From NCBI GenBank assembly GCA_001829505.1, contig MIBK01000187.1, positions 22,899-29,261 of the forward strand: 6,363 nucleotides of DNA, in the 5' to 3' direction. The DNA comes from Spirochaetes bacterium RBG_16_67_19. Lineage in GTDB: Bacteria > Spirochaetota > Spirochaetia > SZUA-6 > DRHE01. Position 1 is the first letter of the stretch. Each line of letters opens with the position of its first letter. The translations under genes were made by a program, and so were the position numbers. The notes beneath the pieces are model-generated. The model saw only the letters and a list, made by a program, of their open reading frames with translations. It was not told the DNA's origin and ran no database searches. Below, piece after piece: positions 1 through 5,317 of this stretch.

Positions 1-87
1 CAGGCACTTCTGGCGCAGGTCCCCGCCGAACACGTAGACCAGGGAGCTGATGTCGGTGTACAGCTTGCGCGCTTCGTCGCGGGTCAT
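1..87 (-). CDS. N-terminal fragment of an unidentified protein
   Basis: The first 29 codons of a gene that runs off the left edge. The protein begins MTRDEARKLYTDISSLVY and continues through FGGDLRQKC. I do not recognise the family. The fragment looks soluble, with no signal peptide or membrane segment, and is probably helical at its start. I chose the ATG at 87-85 because it is the first usual start in this open frame after the stop of the MinD-like gene. A second ATG at about 110 is in another frame and soon hits a stop. The ribosome-binding site is weak (AGGCG, about 4 bases before the ATG). The gene follows the MinD-like gene in the same direction, but the 49-base gap carries a paired CTGTAC motif, so it may have its own promoter. 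The frame stays open further upstream, so a longer product is possible. Confidence 0.5.
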   Translation of the reverse strand, partial: MTRDEARKLYTDISSLVYVFGGDLRQKCL

Positions 88-101
88 GGACGCCTGGAAT
101 T

Positions 102-136
102 GTACAGCATCCGCCGACCGCTGTACAGGCTCGGCG
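102..136 (-). promoter_or_regulatory. Paired CTGTAC motif with inverted repeat (site A)
   Basis: Directly after the TAG of the MinD-like gene, the minus strand reads GCCTGTACAGCGGTCGG (130-114), followed by a second CTGTAC (107-102). The two CTGTAC copies are 21 bases apart, about two helical turns. The first is the perfect 8-base palindrome CTGTACAG (121-128) and is flanked by inverted arms CGCCGA/TCGGCG (112-117 and 131-136). Almost the same arrangement occurs at 4999-5031. No T-run follows the arms, so an intrinsic terminator is unlikely. I infer an operator or promoter element for the gene starting at 87. The protein that binds it is unknown. Confidence 0.4.
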
Positions 137-901
137 CTAGCGTTTCTTGGCTTGGGAAGCTTGCCAGCCGGCCATCCGGCTGAAGTAGTGCTCCGCCGGC
201 GGCTGGGCGACCGCTTTGGAAAGGGATCTCAGGACATACTTCACTTGACCGTGGAAGGGGCAGCCGGGGAAATGCTCCACCAGCGGACGGCCCGCCCGCC
301 GCGCGGCTTCCGTGTAGTCGGGATCAAATTTCAAGTACCCGGCAAACCTGAGCGGCTTGACCTTTCTGAGCAGCAGCGCCACCTCTTCCTGCAGGTCATG
401 GAAGAAAACCGCCGCCTCCTCGAGACACTCGGCGTTCAGTACCACAATGCTGATTGGCGGCAGCTCGCTCATCGAAGCCAGAGGGCGTACGGCCTGGTAC
501 ACCCAACCGGGCGTTGAGGTCCCCTTCACGATCAGCAGGGCAACCGCGTCCGCTACGGTAGGCAGGCCGCTCCCGGGTATCCCTGGCCCGGTGATCAGCA
601 CGGGATCGAGTTTCGCCCCTTCGGCCACGAACAGCCTCCTCCGGCGGGCATCCAAGAGGCTTTGGCTGAGGTCCTGGAGCCGCAGGCCGGGGATCCGGGC
701 GGAGGTATATCGTTGCAGGTGGCGGTCCAGACGGTCTTTTCCGCGGACCCCGACCCGGGTGGAGCCGAAGGGCGGGGTGTCGCAGTACACCGCCAGGGGC
801 GAGCGTCCCGCTCGGGCGAGCTCCACGAGCAGGTTTTCCACCGCCAGGGTCAGGAAACGCTCGTCGGCATTTCCGGTGAAGTACCAGGCGCCGCCGCTCA
901 T
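137..901 (-). CDS. MinD/FlhG-like ParA-superfamily protein with degenerate Walker A
   Basis: A 254-residue cytoplasmic protein whose overall layout matches MinD/FlhG ATPases. It has an N-terminal nucleotide-loop region, a hydrophobic strand at about residues 117-126 (ADAVALLIVK), a strand with Asn at 151-156 (SIVVLN, compare MinD IVxN), and a C-terminal block at 187-213 (AGYLKFDPDYTEA, then RPLVEHFPGCP). That block closely resembles the 'GYIPxDxxV...RPlvexyP' tail of FlhG/MinD. The Walker A loop GKGGVGKTT is replaced at the same length by GNADERFLT (10-18), so the catalytic lysine is gone. The usual downstream context, LARAGRSPLAVYCD (28-41), is retained. ATP hydrolysis is therefore doubtful. 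The start ATG overlaps the stop of the HD-GYP gene (ATGA, 901-898), which implies translational coupling and a joint role. The family call rests on pattern reading, not a search. Confidence 0.65.
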   Translation of the reverse strand: MSGGAWYFTGNADERFLTLAVENLLVELARAGRSPLAVYCDTPPFGSTRVGVRGKDRLDRHLQRYTSARIPGLRLQDLSQSLLDARRRRLFVAEGAKLDPVLITGPGIPGSGLPTVADAVALLIVKGTSTPGWVYQAVRPLASMSELPPISIVVLNAECLEEAAVFFHDLQEEVALLLRKVKPLRFAGYLKFDPDYTEAARRAGRPLVEHFPGCPFHGQVKYVLRSLSKAVAQPPAEHYFSRMAGWQASQAKKR

Positions 902-2901
902 GAGCCTAGGGCCGTCCTGCGGACCAGCTCGATCAGGGCGTTCACGTGCTCCCGGTCGAACTTGTGCCCGCTTCCGTCTCGGATTACCGCGAGGGCGAAC
1001 TCAGGGCTCAGCTTTTCCCGGTACGGCCGGGAGCTGGTAAGCGCCACGTAGGTCTCCGCCACGCCGATGATCTTGGCGAACAAGTGGATTTTCGTTCCTG
1101 TCAGCCCCTTGGGGTAGCCGGAGCCGTCGTTTCGTTCGTGGTGGCACAGCAGCGCCTCCCGGAAGGCCGGCGGCAGGCGCGTTCCCTTGAAGTACTCAGG
1201 CCCTTTGCGGACATGTCCATGGATAAATTCGGATTCCTCTTCGGTCAAAGAGGGTTTTCCCAAAAGACGCCTCAAGCGATCCTGGTCCAGCAACAGGTAG
1301 CCCGCGTCGTGGGCCAGGGCGGATTTGTACAGCAGCTCGGAATCGGCCGGTGACAGGTTCAGGATCTGGGCTATCCCCCGTGCGATCTTGGCCGTAGCTG
1401 TGGAGCGCTCCCTGTCTTTCAGGAGCTTCTTCAACTTTTCGCCGATCTCGAGGAGCTTGGCAATGCCCAACGGCGAGACATCCCCTTCGCCGGGTGACGC
1501 CTCGTCGGGTTCCGGAAGCATGGCCTGCGGGCGTGGAACGGAGGCCAGCGCGGCGCGCACCAGGCTCTCCGCCTTCTCTCGTAGATAATCGTCGTACTCG
1601 GCGAGGTAGGGGGAGAGGACTTCCAGGACCGCCCGGGGGTCCAGCCCGTCGCCCATCTGGAGCCTGGATTCCACGACCTTGAGGATCTCCACTCGCAGAT
1701 CCATCTCCAGCTCGCCGAGGTAGTCGCGAACCGTCTCCCATTTCAGGTTGCCCTGTTTCATTTGATCATGCATGCGTCGGAGCCGCTCGGCTCTGAGCAG
1801 GTCGCGGTACATGCCGGATTCGGCGGGGGCTGGCTCCGTTCCCGGGGACCTTCCCTCCTCCCCCGAGAACTCCAGCAACTGGGCCTCCTGGCGGGTTCCG
1901 GCGGCGATGGCCAGGGAAGGATAGGCGGCCAGAGGTTCCCCCGCTCTTCTGTCGCGCCTCCGGCGGAGTTGGGCGCGCACGATCATGAATAGCAGGAATA
2001 CGACCAGCACCGCGAGTAGGGCAAAGGCACCGAGCAGGAGCAGGTTGCGTCCCGAAAACGCGCGGTACTGCAGCTCAAGGAGTTGGCGTTGTTGGGAGAG
2101 TTGGTCGGCGAGGTAGCGGTTGCCTTCCTGCTCGGCCCTGTCCCGCTGTTCGAGGTTCTGCCGGTACAGCGCCAGCAGGTCGTTCAGCGCCTTATTGTCC
2201 GCGACCGTCGGTTGGCCGGTCCTCTGGATTCGCTCTCGGAGCTGATCGATCTGGCCGCGGGTCCGGTCGAGCTCCGATTGCAGCGTGGAGCTCTGGTCGC
2301 GGGCGGTCAGCGCCATCCTGCGCAGCTCTTCCCGTTCGGCTTCGGCGGAGGCCTTCTGCCTCTCCAGTTCGGCCCGCATGGCTGCGTATTCGTCCCTGGA
2401 CAGCGAAGCGTTGCTTCGTAGACTCGCCAGTTCCTGCTCGGTTCTGGCCAGCTTCTCCAATGTCTCCTTATCAGCGGCCGTCTCCGCGCCGGGCTGGCCG
2501 GCTCCCCCATCCGCCGGGGCGGTTGGTTTCGCCGTCTCGTCCGCCTCGTTCTTCAGGCTTTCTACGTTCATTTCGCGTTTTATTTGCCAGAAATACTTCG
2601 AGGCAACCTGGTTGGTGGGAGCCAGCTTCACGGCGTTGCGGAAGCAGTCGTAGGCGTTCTTGAAATTGCGCCGATCGTGCTCCTGTACCCCCAGGTCCGT
2701 GTAGGCATTGCCCAGAACCTGCCTCGCCTGGGTGGAGGTGGGGTTGGTCGCCATCGCGACGCCGAGCAGCGAAAGCGCCTCCTTGGTTTGTCCCTGCCCG
2801 TATTTGCCCCGGGCCTGGTTCACCAGATCGTCCAGCGTATCCGCCGGCAATCCCAGGACGGTGAGAAAGAGCAGCACCAGGGAGATTGAGAGCTTCTTCA
2901 T
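898..2901 (-). CDS. TPR/coiled-coil inner-membrane protein with degenerate HD-GYP domain
   Basis: A 667-residue protein. Residues 1-20 form a signal peptide (MKKLSISLVLLF, cleavage likely after LPA). Residues 25-105 look like TPR helices, with TPR-type motifs such as 'GNAYTDLG' and 'NAYDCFRNAVKLAP'. A linker follows, then a Glu/Arg-rich coiled coil at about 145-280. A transmembrane helix lies at 286-308, followed by RRRRDRR, which puts the C-terminal half in the cytoplasm. Residues 365-450 are helical and unassigned. An HD-GYP domain covers about 499-660, with HD at 531-532, H563, HHER at 587-590, DGSGYP at 592-597 and SSRPYR at 623-628. HD-GYP enzymes hydrolyse cyclic di-GMP, but here the first His is Arg499, the HDxGK lysine is Tyr535 and the last metal Asp is Glu616, so activity is uncertain. 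I chose the start at 2901 over the ATG at 2988 because it gives a clean signal peptide and has a GGAGGT site 6 bases upstream. Confidence 0.85.
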   Translation of the reverse strand: MKKLSISLVLLFLTVLGLPADTLDDLVNQARGKYGQGQTKEALSLLGVAMATNPTSTQARQVLGNAYTDLGVQEHDRRNFKNAYDCFRNAVKLAPTNQVASKYFWQIKREMNVESLKNEADETAKPTAPADGGAGQPGAETAADKETLEKLARTEQELASLRSNASLSRDEYAAMRAELERQKASAEAEREELRRMALTARDQSSTLQSELDRTRGQIDQLRERIQRTGQPTVADNKALNDLLALYRQNLEQRDRAEQEGNRYLADQLSQQRQLLELQYRAFSGRNLLLLGAFALLAVLVVFLLFMIVRAQLRRRRDRRAGEPLAAYPSLAIAAGTRQEAQLLEFSGEEGRSPGTEPAPAESGMYRDLLRAERLRRMHDQMKQGNLKWETVRDYLGELEMDLRVEILKVVESRLQMGDGLDPRAVLEVLSPYLAEYDDYLREKAESLVRAALASVPRPQAMLPEPDEASPGEGDVSPLGIAKLLEIGEKLKKLLKDRERSTATAKIARGIAQILNLSPADSELLYKSALAHDAGYLLLDQDRLRRLLGKPSLTEEESEFIHGHVRKGPEYFKGTRLPPAFREALLCHHERNDGSGYPKGLTGTKIHLFAKIIGVAETYVALTSSRPYREKLSPEFALAVIRDGSGHKFDREHVNALIELVRRTALGS

Positions 2902-2907
2902 ACCACC

Positions 2908-2913
2908 ACCTCC
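2908..2913 (-). promoter_or_regulatory. Strong ribosome-binding site that decides the HD-GYP gene start
   Basis: GGAGGT sits 6 bases upstream of the ATG at 2901, inside the 23-base gap after the kelch gene. It supports this start over the in-frame ATG at 2988, which would overlap the kelch gene by 64 bases and bury the signal peptide behind 29 residues. Confidence 0.75.
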
Positions 2914-2924
2914 GGGCATGGCCT

Positions 2925-4028
2925 TCACTGCACGGTGACTGCCGCATGGCCGTAGCGCCCCGCGGGCATGCTCGCCGCCGCCGTCCATGTGCCGGCAAGG
3001 TTGCTCAGGTCAAACGAGTAGGCAATATTCAGGCCGTTGGCGGCCGCTGTAACGACATCGGTGCCGCCGAAAACATATATCCTTGATCCCGACAAGGCCG
3101 CCGCACTGAAACCGATCGAAAAAGGATATTGGGATACGGGGCTTTGCCAGCTCGCCGGGGCGGTGAAGGGGTAATAGAGGTACTGGAAGGCGCTGGTGGA
3201 GAGGCTGGTCCCGGTGCTCTGGCCCACGAAGTTGCCGTTGGTCGTCGTCAGGGAGGTGAACCCGCCTACGATAGCCATCAGTGCCGGGCCCGAAGCCGGA
3301 GTGTATAAGACCCCCGCGATGCCGGTGCGCGCCGGAGCGAGGACCACCTCGGTTCCCTGGCTCAGGCCGTTGGTCGTGACCGCGAAGCCGTCATGCGCGG
3401 TGGTAACCGTGGTCGCGGTCGTCCGCCCCCCAAAATTGTAGATCACATCGTTGAACGGCAGCAGGAAGCGCTCCGAATAATTGGCGGCCGCATAGTTGGC
3501 CTTCGTGCTCCAGGTGCCACCCGGCGTGTACTCGAAGGTCAGGTTGGAGGCCGTCCACGGGGTGGCAGCGGCGTTCAGGGTCGTGCCTCCCAGGACATAG
3601 ATCCTGCCGTTCACCGTCGCGGCGTAGGCGTTGGCCCGGGCCGCGGGCATGCTCGTGCCGGCACTCCAGCTGTCGTCGTCCAGGTCGTAGATCTGCACGG
3701 TGGCGAGCACGGTGCCGGCGGCGTTGAACCCCCCCATGACGTAGAGCCTGCCATTGCAGAAGCTCGCCGCCGCAAAGCTGACGGGGGTGGGCAGGGAAGT
3801 AACGCCAGGATACCAGGCGTCCTGCACCGGATCGTAAAGGTCCACCGCAGCCAACACCGACCCGATGCTGCTCGTCGATAGCCCGCCAATGAGCCACACT
3901 CCGCGCTGCTTCGGGGTCAGGGCCGTTTCGGTACCGGGCGGCGTCTGCAGCAGCAGCCCGTTGCAGGCGACCAGGACCAGCGCCAGGCCGGCCAGGCCCA
4001 ACTGCCGAGCAACCAGATTGTACTTCAT
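2925..4028 (-). CDS. Kelch-repeat beta-propeller lipoprotein
   Basis: A 367-residue lipoprotein. An N-terminal signal with a hydrophobic core (residues 10-20) ends in the lipobox LVAC (19-22), so Cys22 should be lipidated and the protein anchored to a membrane, facing the periplasm or the outside. Six kelch-type blades follow, each marked by a hydrophobic strand ending in a Gly-Gly pair: 48-49 (WLIGG), 99-100 (YVMGG), 147-148 (YVLGG), 200-201 (YNFGG), 255-256 (AIVGG) and 321-322 (YVFGG). A conserved Trp is visible in blade positions such as DDDSW and GTW. The last strand (HAAVTVQ) probably closes the ring, giving a six-bladed propeller. The loops, especially around 202-225 and 256-280, are rich in Thr and Ser. 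Kelch propellers usually bind proteins or glycans; the ligand here is unknown. The start is 13 bases after the stop of the beta-barrel gene, in the same operon. Confidence 0.85.
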   Translation of the reverse strand: MKYNLVARQLGLAGLALVLVACNGLLLQTPPGTETALTPKQRGVWLIGGLSTSSIGSVLAAVDLYDPVQDAWYPGVTSLPTPVSFAAASFCNGRLYVMGGFNAAGTVLATVQIYDLDDDSWSAGTSMPAARANAYAATVNGRIYVLGGTTLNAAATPWTASNLTFEYTPGGTWSTKANYAAANYSERFLLPFNDVIYNFGGRTTATTVTTAHDGFAVTTNGLSQGTEVVLAPARTGIAGVLYTPASGPALMAIVGGFTSLTTTNGNFVGQSTGTSLSTSAFQYLYYPFTAPASWQSPVSQYPFSIGFSAAALSGSRIYVFGGTDVVTAAANGLNIAYSFDLSNLAGTWTAAASMPAGRYGHAAVTVQ

Positions 4029-4036
4029 GAGCAGGT

Positions 4037-4043
4037 CTCCCTT
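4037..4043 (-). promoter_or_regulatory. Ribosome-binding site of the kelch gene, overlapping the preceding stop
   Basis: AAGGGAG lies 8 bases before the ATG at 4028 and overlaps the TAA stop of the upstream gene (TAAGGGAG). The same AAGGGAGA sequence precedes the beta-barrel gene. The overlap suggests that ribosomes ending one gene feed the next. Confidence 0.7.
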
Positions 4044-4923
4044 AGAAGCTGTATGCCAGCCCGAGCCCGCCGGCCAGAAGCTGGAAGGCGCTTGCCGACT
4101 GGGGGAGCAGGAGCCACCGCCCGCTCAGGCGGACCAGGAACCGAGCCCCCACGTGGTAATCCAGCCCCAGGCTGGCCCCGAAGGCCGGGTCCAATTCACC
4201 GTAGGAGGTGGCGGCGGTCCGGTCCTCGACCGCGACGTATGCTACCCCTGCGCTGAGACCGGCCCAAGGTACGAGGTTCTTGATGAAGGCCACCTCGGAG
4301 GTACGCAGGAGCAGCAACTGATATACGGGACCGGCGGTGATCACGCTGGTGCCGTAGGAAAGGTTCGCGTCGGGTTGATAAGTCATGAAGAAATGGGAAA
4401 AATCAACGCCTGCATACAGCCCGCGGAGCCAGCGAAGATTGAACTCCGCGAACGCGGTAATTGAAAAACTGGACTCAAAGGAGGCGCTCAGGGATCCGAC
4501 GGGCTGGTAAAATCCCCCCAGAATTCCGGCCTGGAAGGGGAGCCCGCGGTAGCGGCTGCGCAGCACGGGATCCTGTATCGATCCCAGGCTGTCCAGGGGT
4601 ATGGTGATTTCGCCGAATTCCAGATCGACGAAAAGGCCGATCTCGCTGTCGTAGTCCTTCACTTTGCCCCTGATTACGGAACCGTCTAAAAGAAAAACCT
4701 CCAGGGCCTGGCTGCGCAAAGCTTCCAGATCTGTTTCGGTCTTCGAAATCCTGGCTGACGGCACGCGCAGGGACTTCCCAAGGATGTCGAGCACGACCCC
4801 ATCCTCGCTGGCCGACGCTACTTTTCCCAGATAGATCGTGCCGTCGTTCAGGCGGATCACGTCGGCAAAGGGCTGGACAGCCAGAATGCCGCCCATAAGC
4901 ACGCCAAAAAGAGCTGCTTTCAT
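4042..4923 (-). CDS. Outer-membrane beta-barrel protein with two tandem N-terminal beta modules
   Basis: A 293-residue exported protein. Residues 1-20 form a signal peptide (MKAALFGVLMGG, then ending QPFA). Residues 21-62 and 75-118 are two copies of one beta-rich module: 'VIRLNDGTIYLGKV ... VVLDILGKSLRVPSARI' and 'VFLLDGSVIRGKV ... LFVDLEFGEITIPLDSL'. The pattern 'LxDGtxxxGkV, then G-x-(I/L)-x-(I/V)-P' resembles small Sm-like or SH3-like barrels; this is inference. From about residue 130 there are alternating amphipathic strands rich in Gly and aromatic residues (FQAGILGGFY, LYAGVDFSHF, WAGLSAGVAYV). The protein ends in LGLAYSF, with the terminal Phe typical of proteins inserted by the Bam machinery. 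The size suggests an eight-strand barrel. It is the first gene of the four-gene operon. The start at 4923 has AAGGGAGA 7 bases upstream. The function is unknown. Confidence 0.75.
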   Translation of the reverse strand: MKAALFGVLMGGILAVQPFADVIRLNDGTIYLGKVASASEDGVVLDILGKSLRVPSARISKTETDLEALRSQALEVFLLDGSVIRGKVKDYDSEIGLFVDLEFGEITIPLDSLGSIQDPVLRSRYRGLPFQAGILGGFYQPVGSLSASFESSFSITAFAEFNLRWLRGLYAGVDFSHFFMTYQPDANLSYGTSVITAGPVYQLLLLRTSEVAFIKNLVPWAGLSAGVAYVAVEDRTAATSYGELDPAFGASLGLDYHVGARFLVRLSGRWLLLPQSASAFQLLAGGLGLAYSF

Positions 4924-4933
4924 TCGCGGGATC

Positions 4934-4947
4934 TCCCTTAATAGGGA
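4934..4947 (-). promoter_or_regulatory. Small inverted repeat covering the ribosome-binding site of the beta-barrel gene
   Basis: The minus strand reads TCCCT-ATTA-AGGGA, a perfect 5-base stem with a 4-base loop. The 3' arm contains most of the AAGGGAG ribosome-binding site of the gene starting at 4923. A competing pairing, GGG-AGAT-CCC, is possible just downstream. The element could modulate translation, but the stem is short and partly A/U, so its stability is doubtful. Confidence 0.35.
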
Positions 4948-4998
4948 TTATCGGCAATGAATCCAGGACTGCTGAAGCCGGAAATGAGGATCTACCGG

Positions 4999-5031
4999 GT
5001 ACAGGAGGTCCGGCCGCTGTACAGGCGCCGG
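4999..5031 (-). promoter_or_regulatory. Paired CTGTAC motif with inverted repeat (site B)
   Basis: Just after the TAG stop of the FmdB-like gene, the minus strand reads GCCTGTACAGCGGCCGG (5026-5010), followed by a second CTGTAC (5004-4999), 20 bases from the first. CTGTACAG (5017-5024) is a perfect palindrome, flanked by arms CCGGC/GCCGG (5010-5014 and 5027-5031). The 17-base core differs from site A (102-136) at one position. This site lies about 76 bases upstream of the first gene of the four-gene operon and is the best candidate for its control region. No T-run supports a terminator. Confidence 0.45.
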
Positions 5032-5033
5032 GG

Positions 5034-5282
5034 CTACTGCGGCAGGCAGTGCGGGCTGCTGCAGACCGAGTCCGCTCCGCAGCACGGGCCGTCCTGGCCG
5101 CAGCGGGTCTGCATCCGCGCGGCGGGGCCGTGGCCCTTCACGATGAACCCGGCTCCCGCGCTGATCAGGCGGCGGCCCTTGGTGCCGCAGTCCGGACATA
5201 GGCCGGATGGCCGGGCGTTGATCCCCTCGAACTTCTCAAAGTGCCGGCCGCAGCCGGGGCACTCGTACTCGTAGGTAGGCAT
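5034..5282 (-). CDS. FmdB-family zinc-ribbon protein
   Basis: An 82-residue small protein beginning MPTYEYECPGCG, the hallmark of the FmdB/CxxC_CxxC putative regulatory family. Two Cys pairs, CPGC (8-11) and CPDC (29-32), should bind one zinc. The segment 'EKFEGINARPSGLCPDCG' and the following 'RRLISAGAGFIVKG' match the family layout. The C-terminal tail is rich in Cys (61, 67, 68, 74, 79) and could be a second metal or redox site. The biochemical role of the family is poorly defined. The start at 5282 is fixed by the conserved N-terminus, although no clear ribosome-binding site precedes it and the frame upstream is open inside the acetyltransferase gene. The 35-base gap suggests it is co-transcribed with that gene. 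Confidence 0.85.
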   Translation of the reverse strand: MPTYEYECPGCGRHFEKFEGINARPSGLCPDCGTKGRRLISAGAGFIVKGHGPAARMQTRCGQDGPCCGADSVCSSPHCLPQ

Positions 5283-5317
5283 ACTGAGGGCATTGAAGGG
5301 CAGAACCGGCGCCCGGG

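Noticed and set aside
102..136. Intrinsic terminator after the MinD-like gene
   Set aside because: The inverted arms lack a following T-run, and the loop holds the CTGTACAG word shared with another intergenic gap, which fits a binding site better.
50..517. 155-codon plus-strand open frame covering the left intergenic gap
   Set aside because: It crosses the paired CTGTAC site and lies antisense to the MinD-like gene and the left-edge gene; no family features.
357..1040. 227-codon plus-strand open frame at the left
   Set aside because: Ser/Arg-rich composition, no motif, and antisense to both the MinD-like gene and the end of the HD-GYP gene.
2902..2988. Upstream ATG extension of the HD-GYP gene by 29 residues
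   Set aside because: It would overlap the kelch gene and place a hydrophilic stretch ahead of an obvious signal peptide that has its own strong ribosome-binding site.
3391..3897. Open frames on both strands within the kelch gene
   Set aside because: Low-quality Arg/Gly/His-rich translations in the shadow of a gene with six clear kelch blades.
4947..4952. GATAAT as a -10 box for the four-gene operon
   Set aside because: The hexamer is a fair match on the minus strand, but the best -35 candidate (TTCAGC at 18 bases) matches only half the consensus, and the sigma-factor preferences of this organism are unknown.
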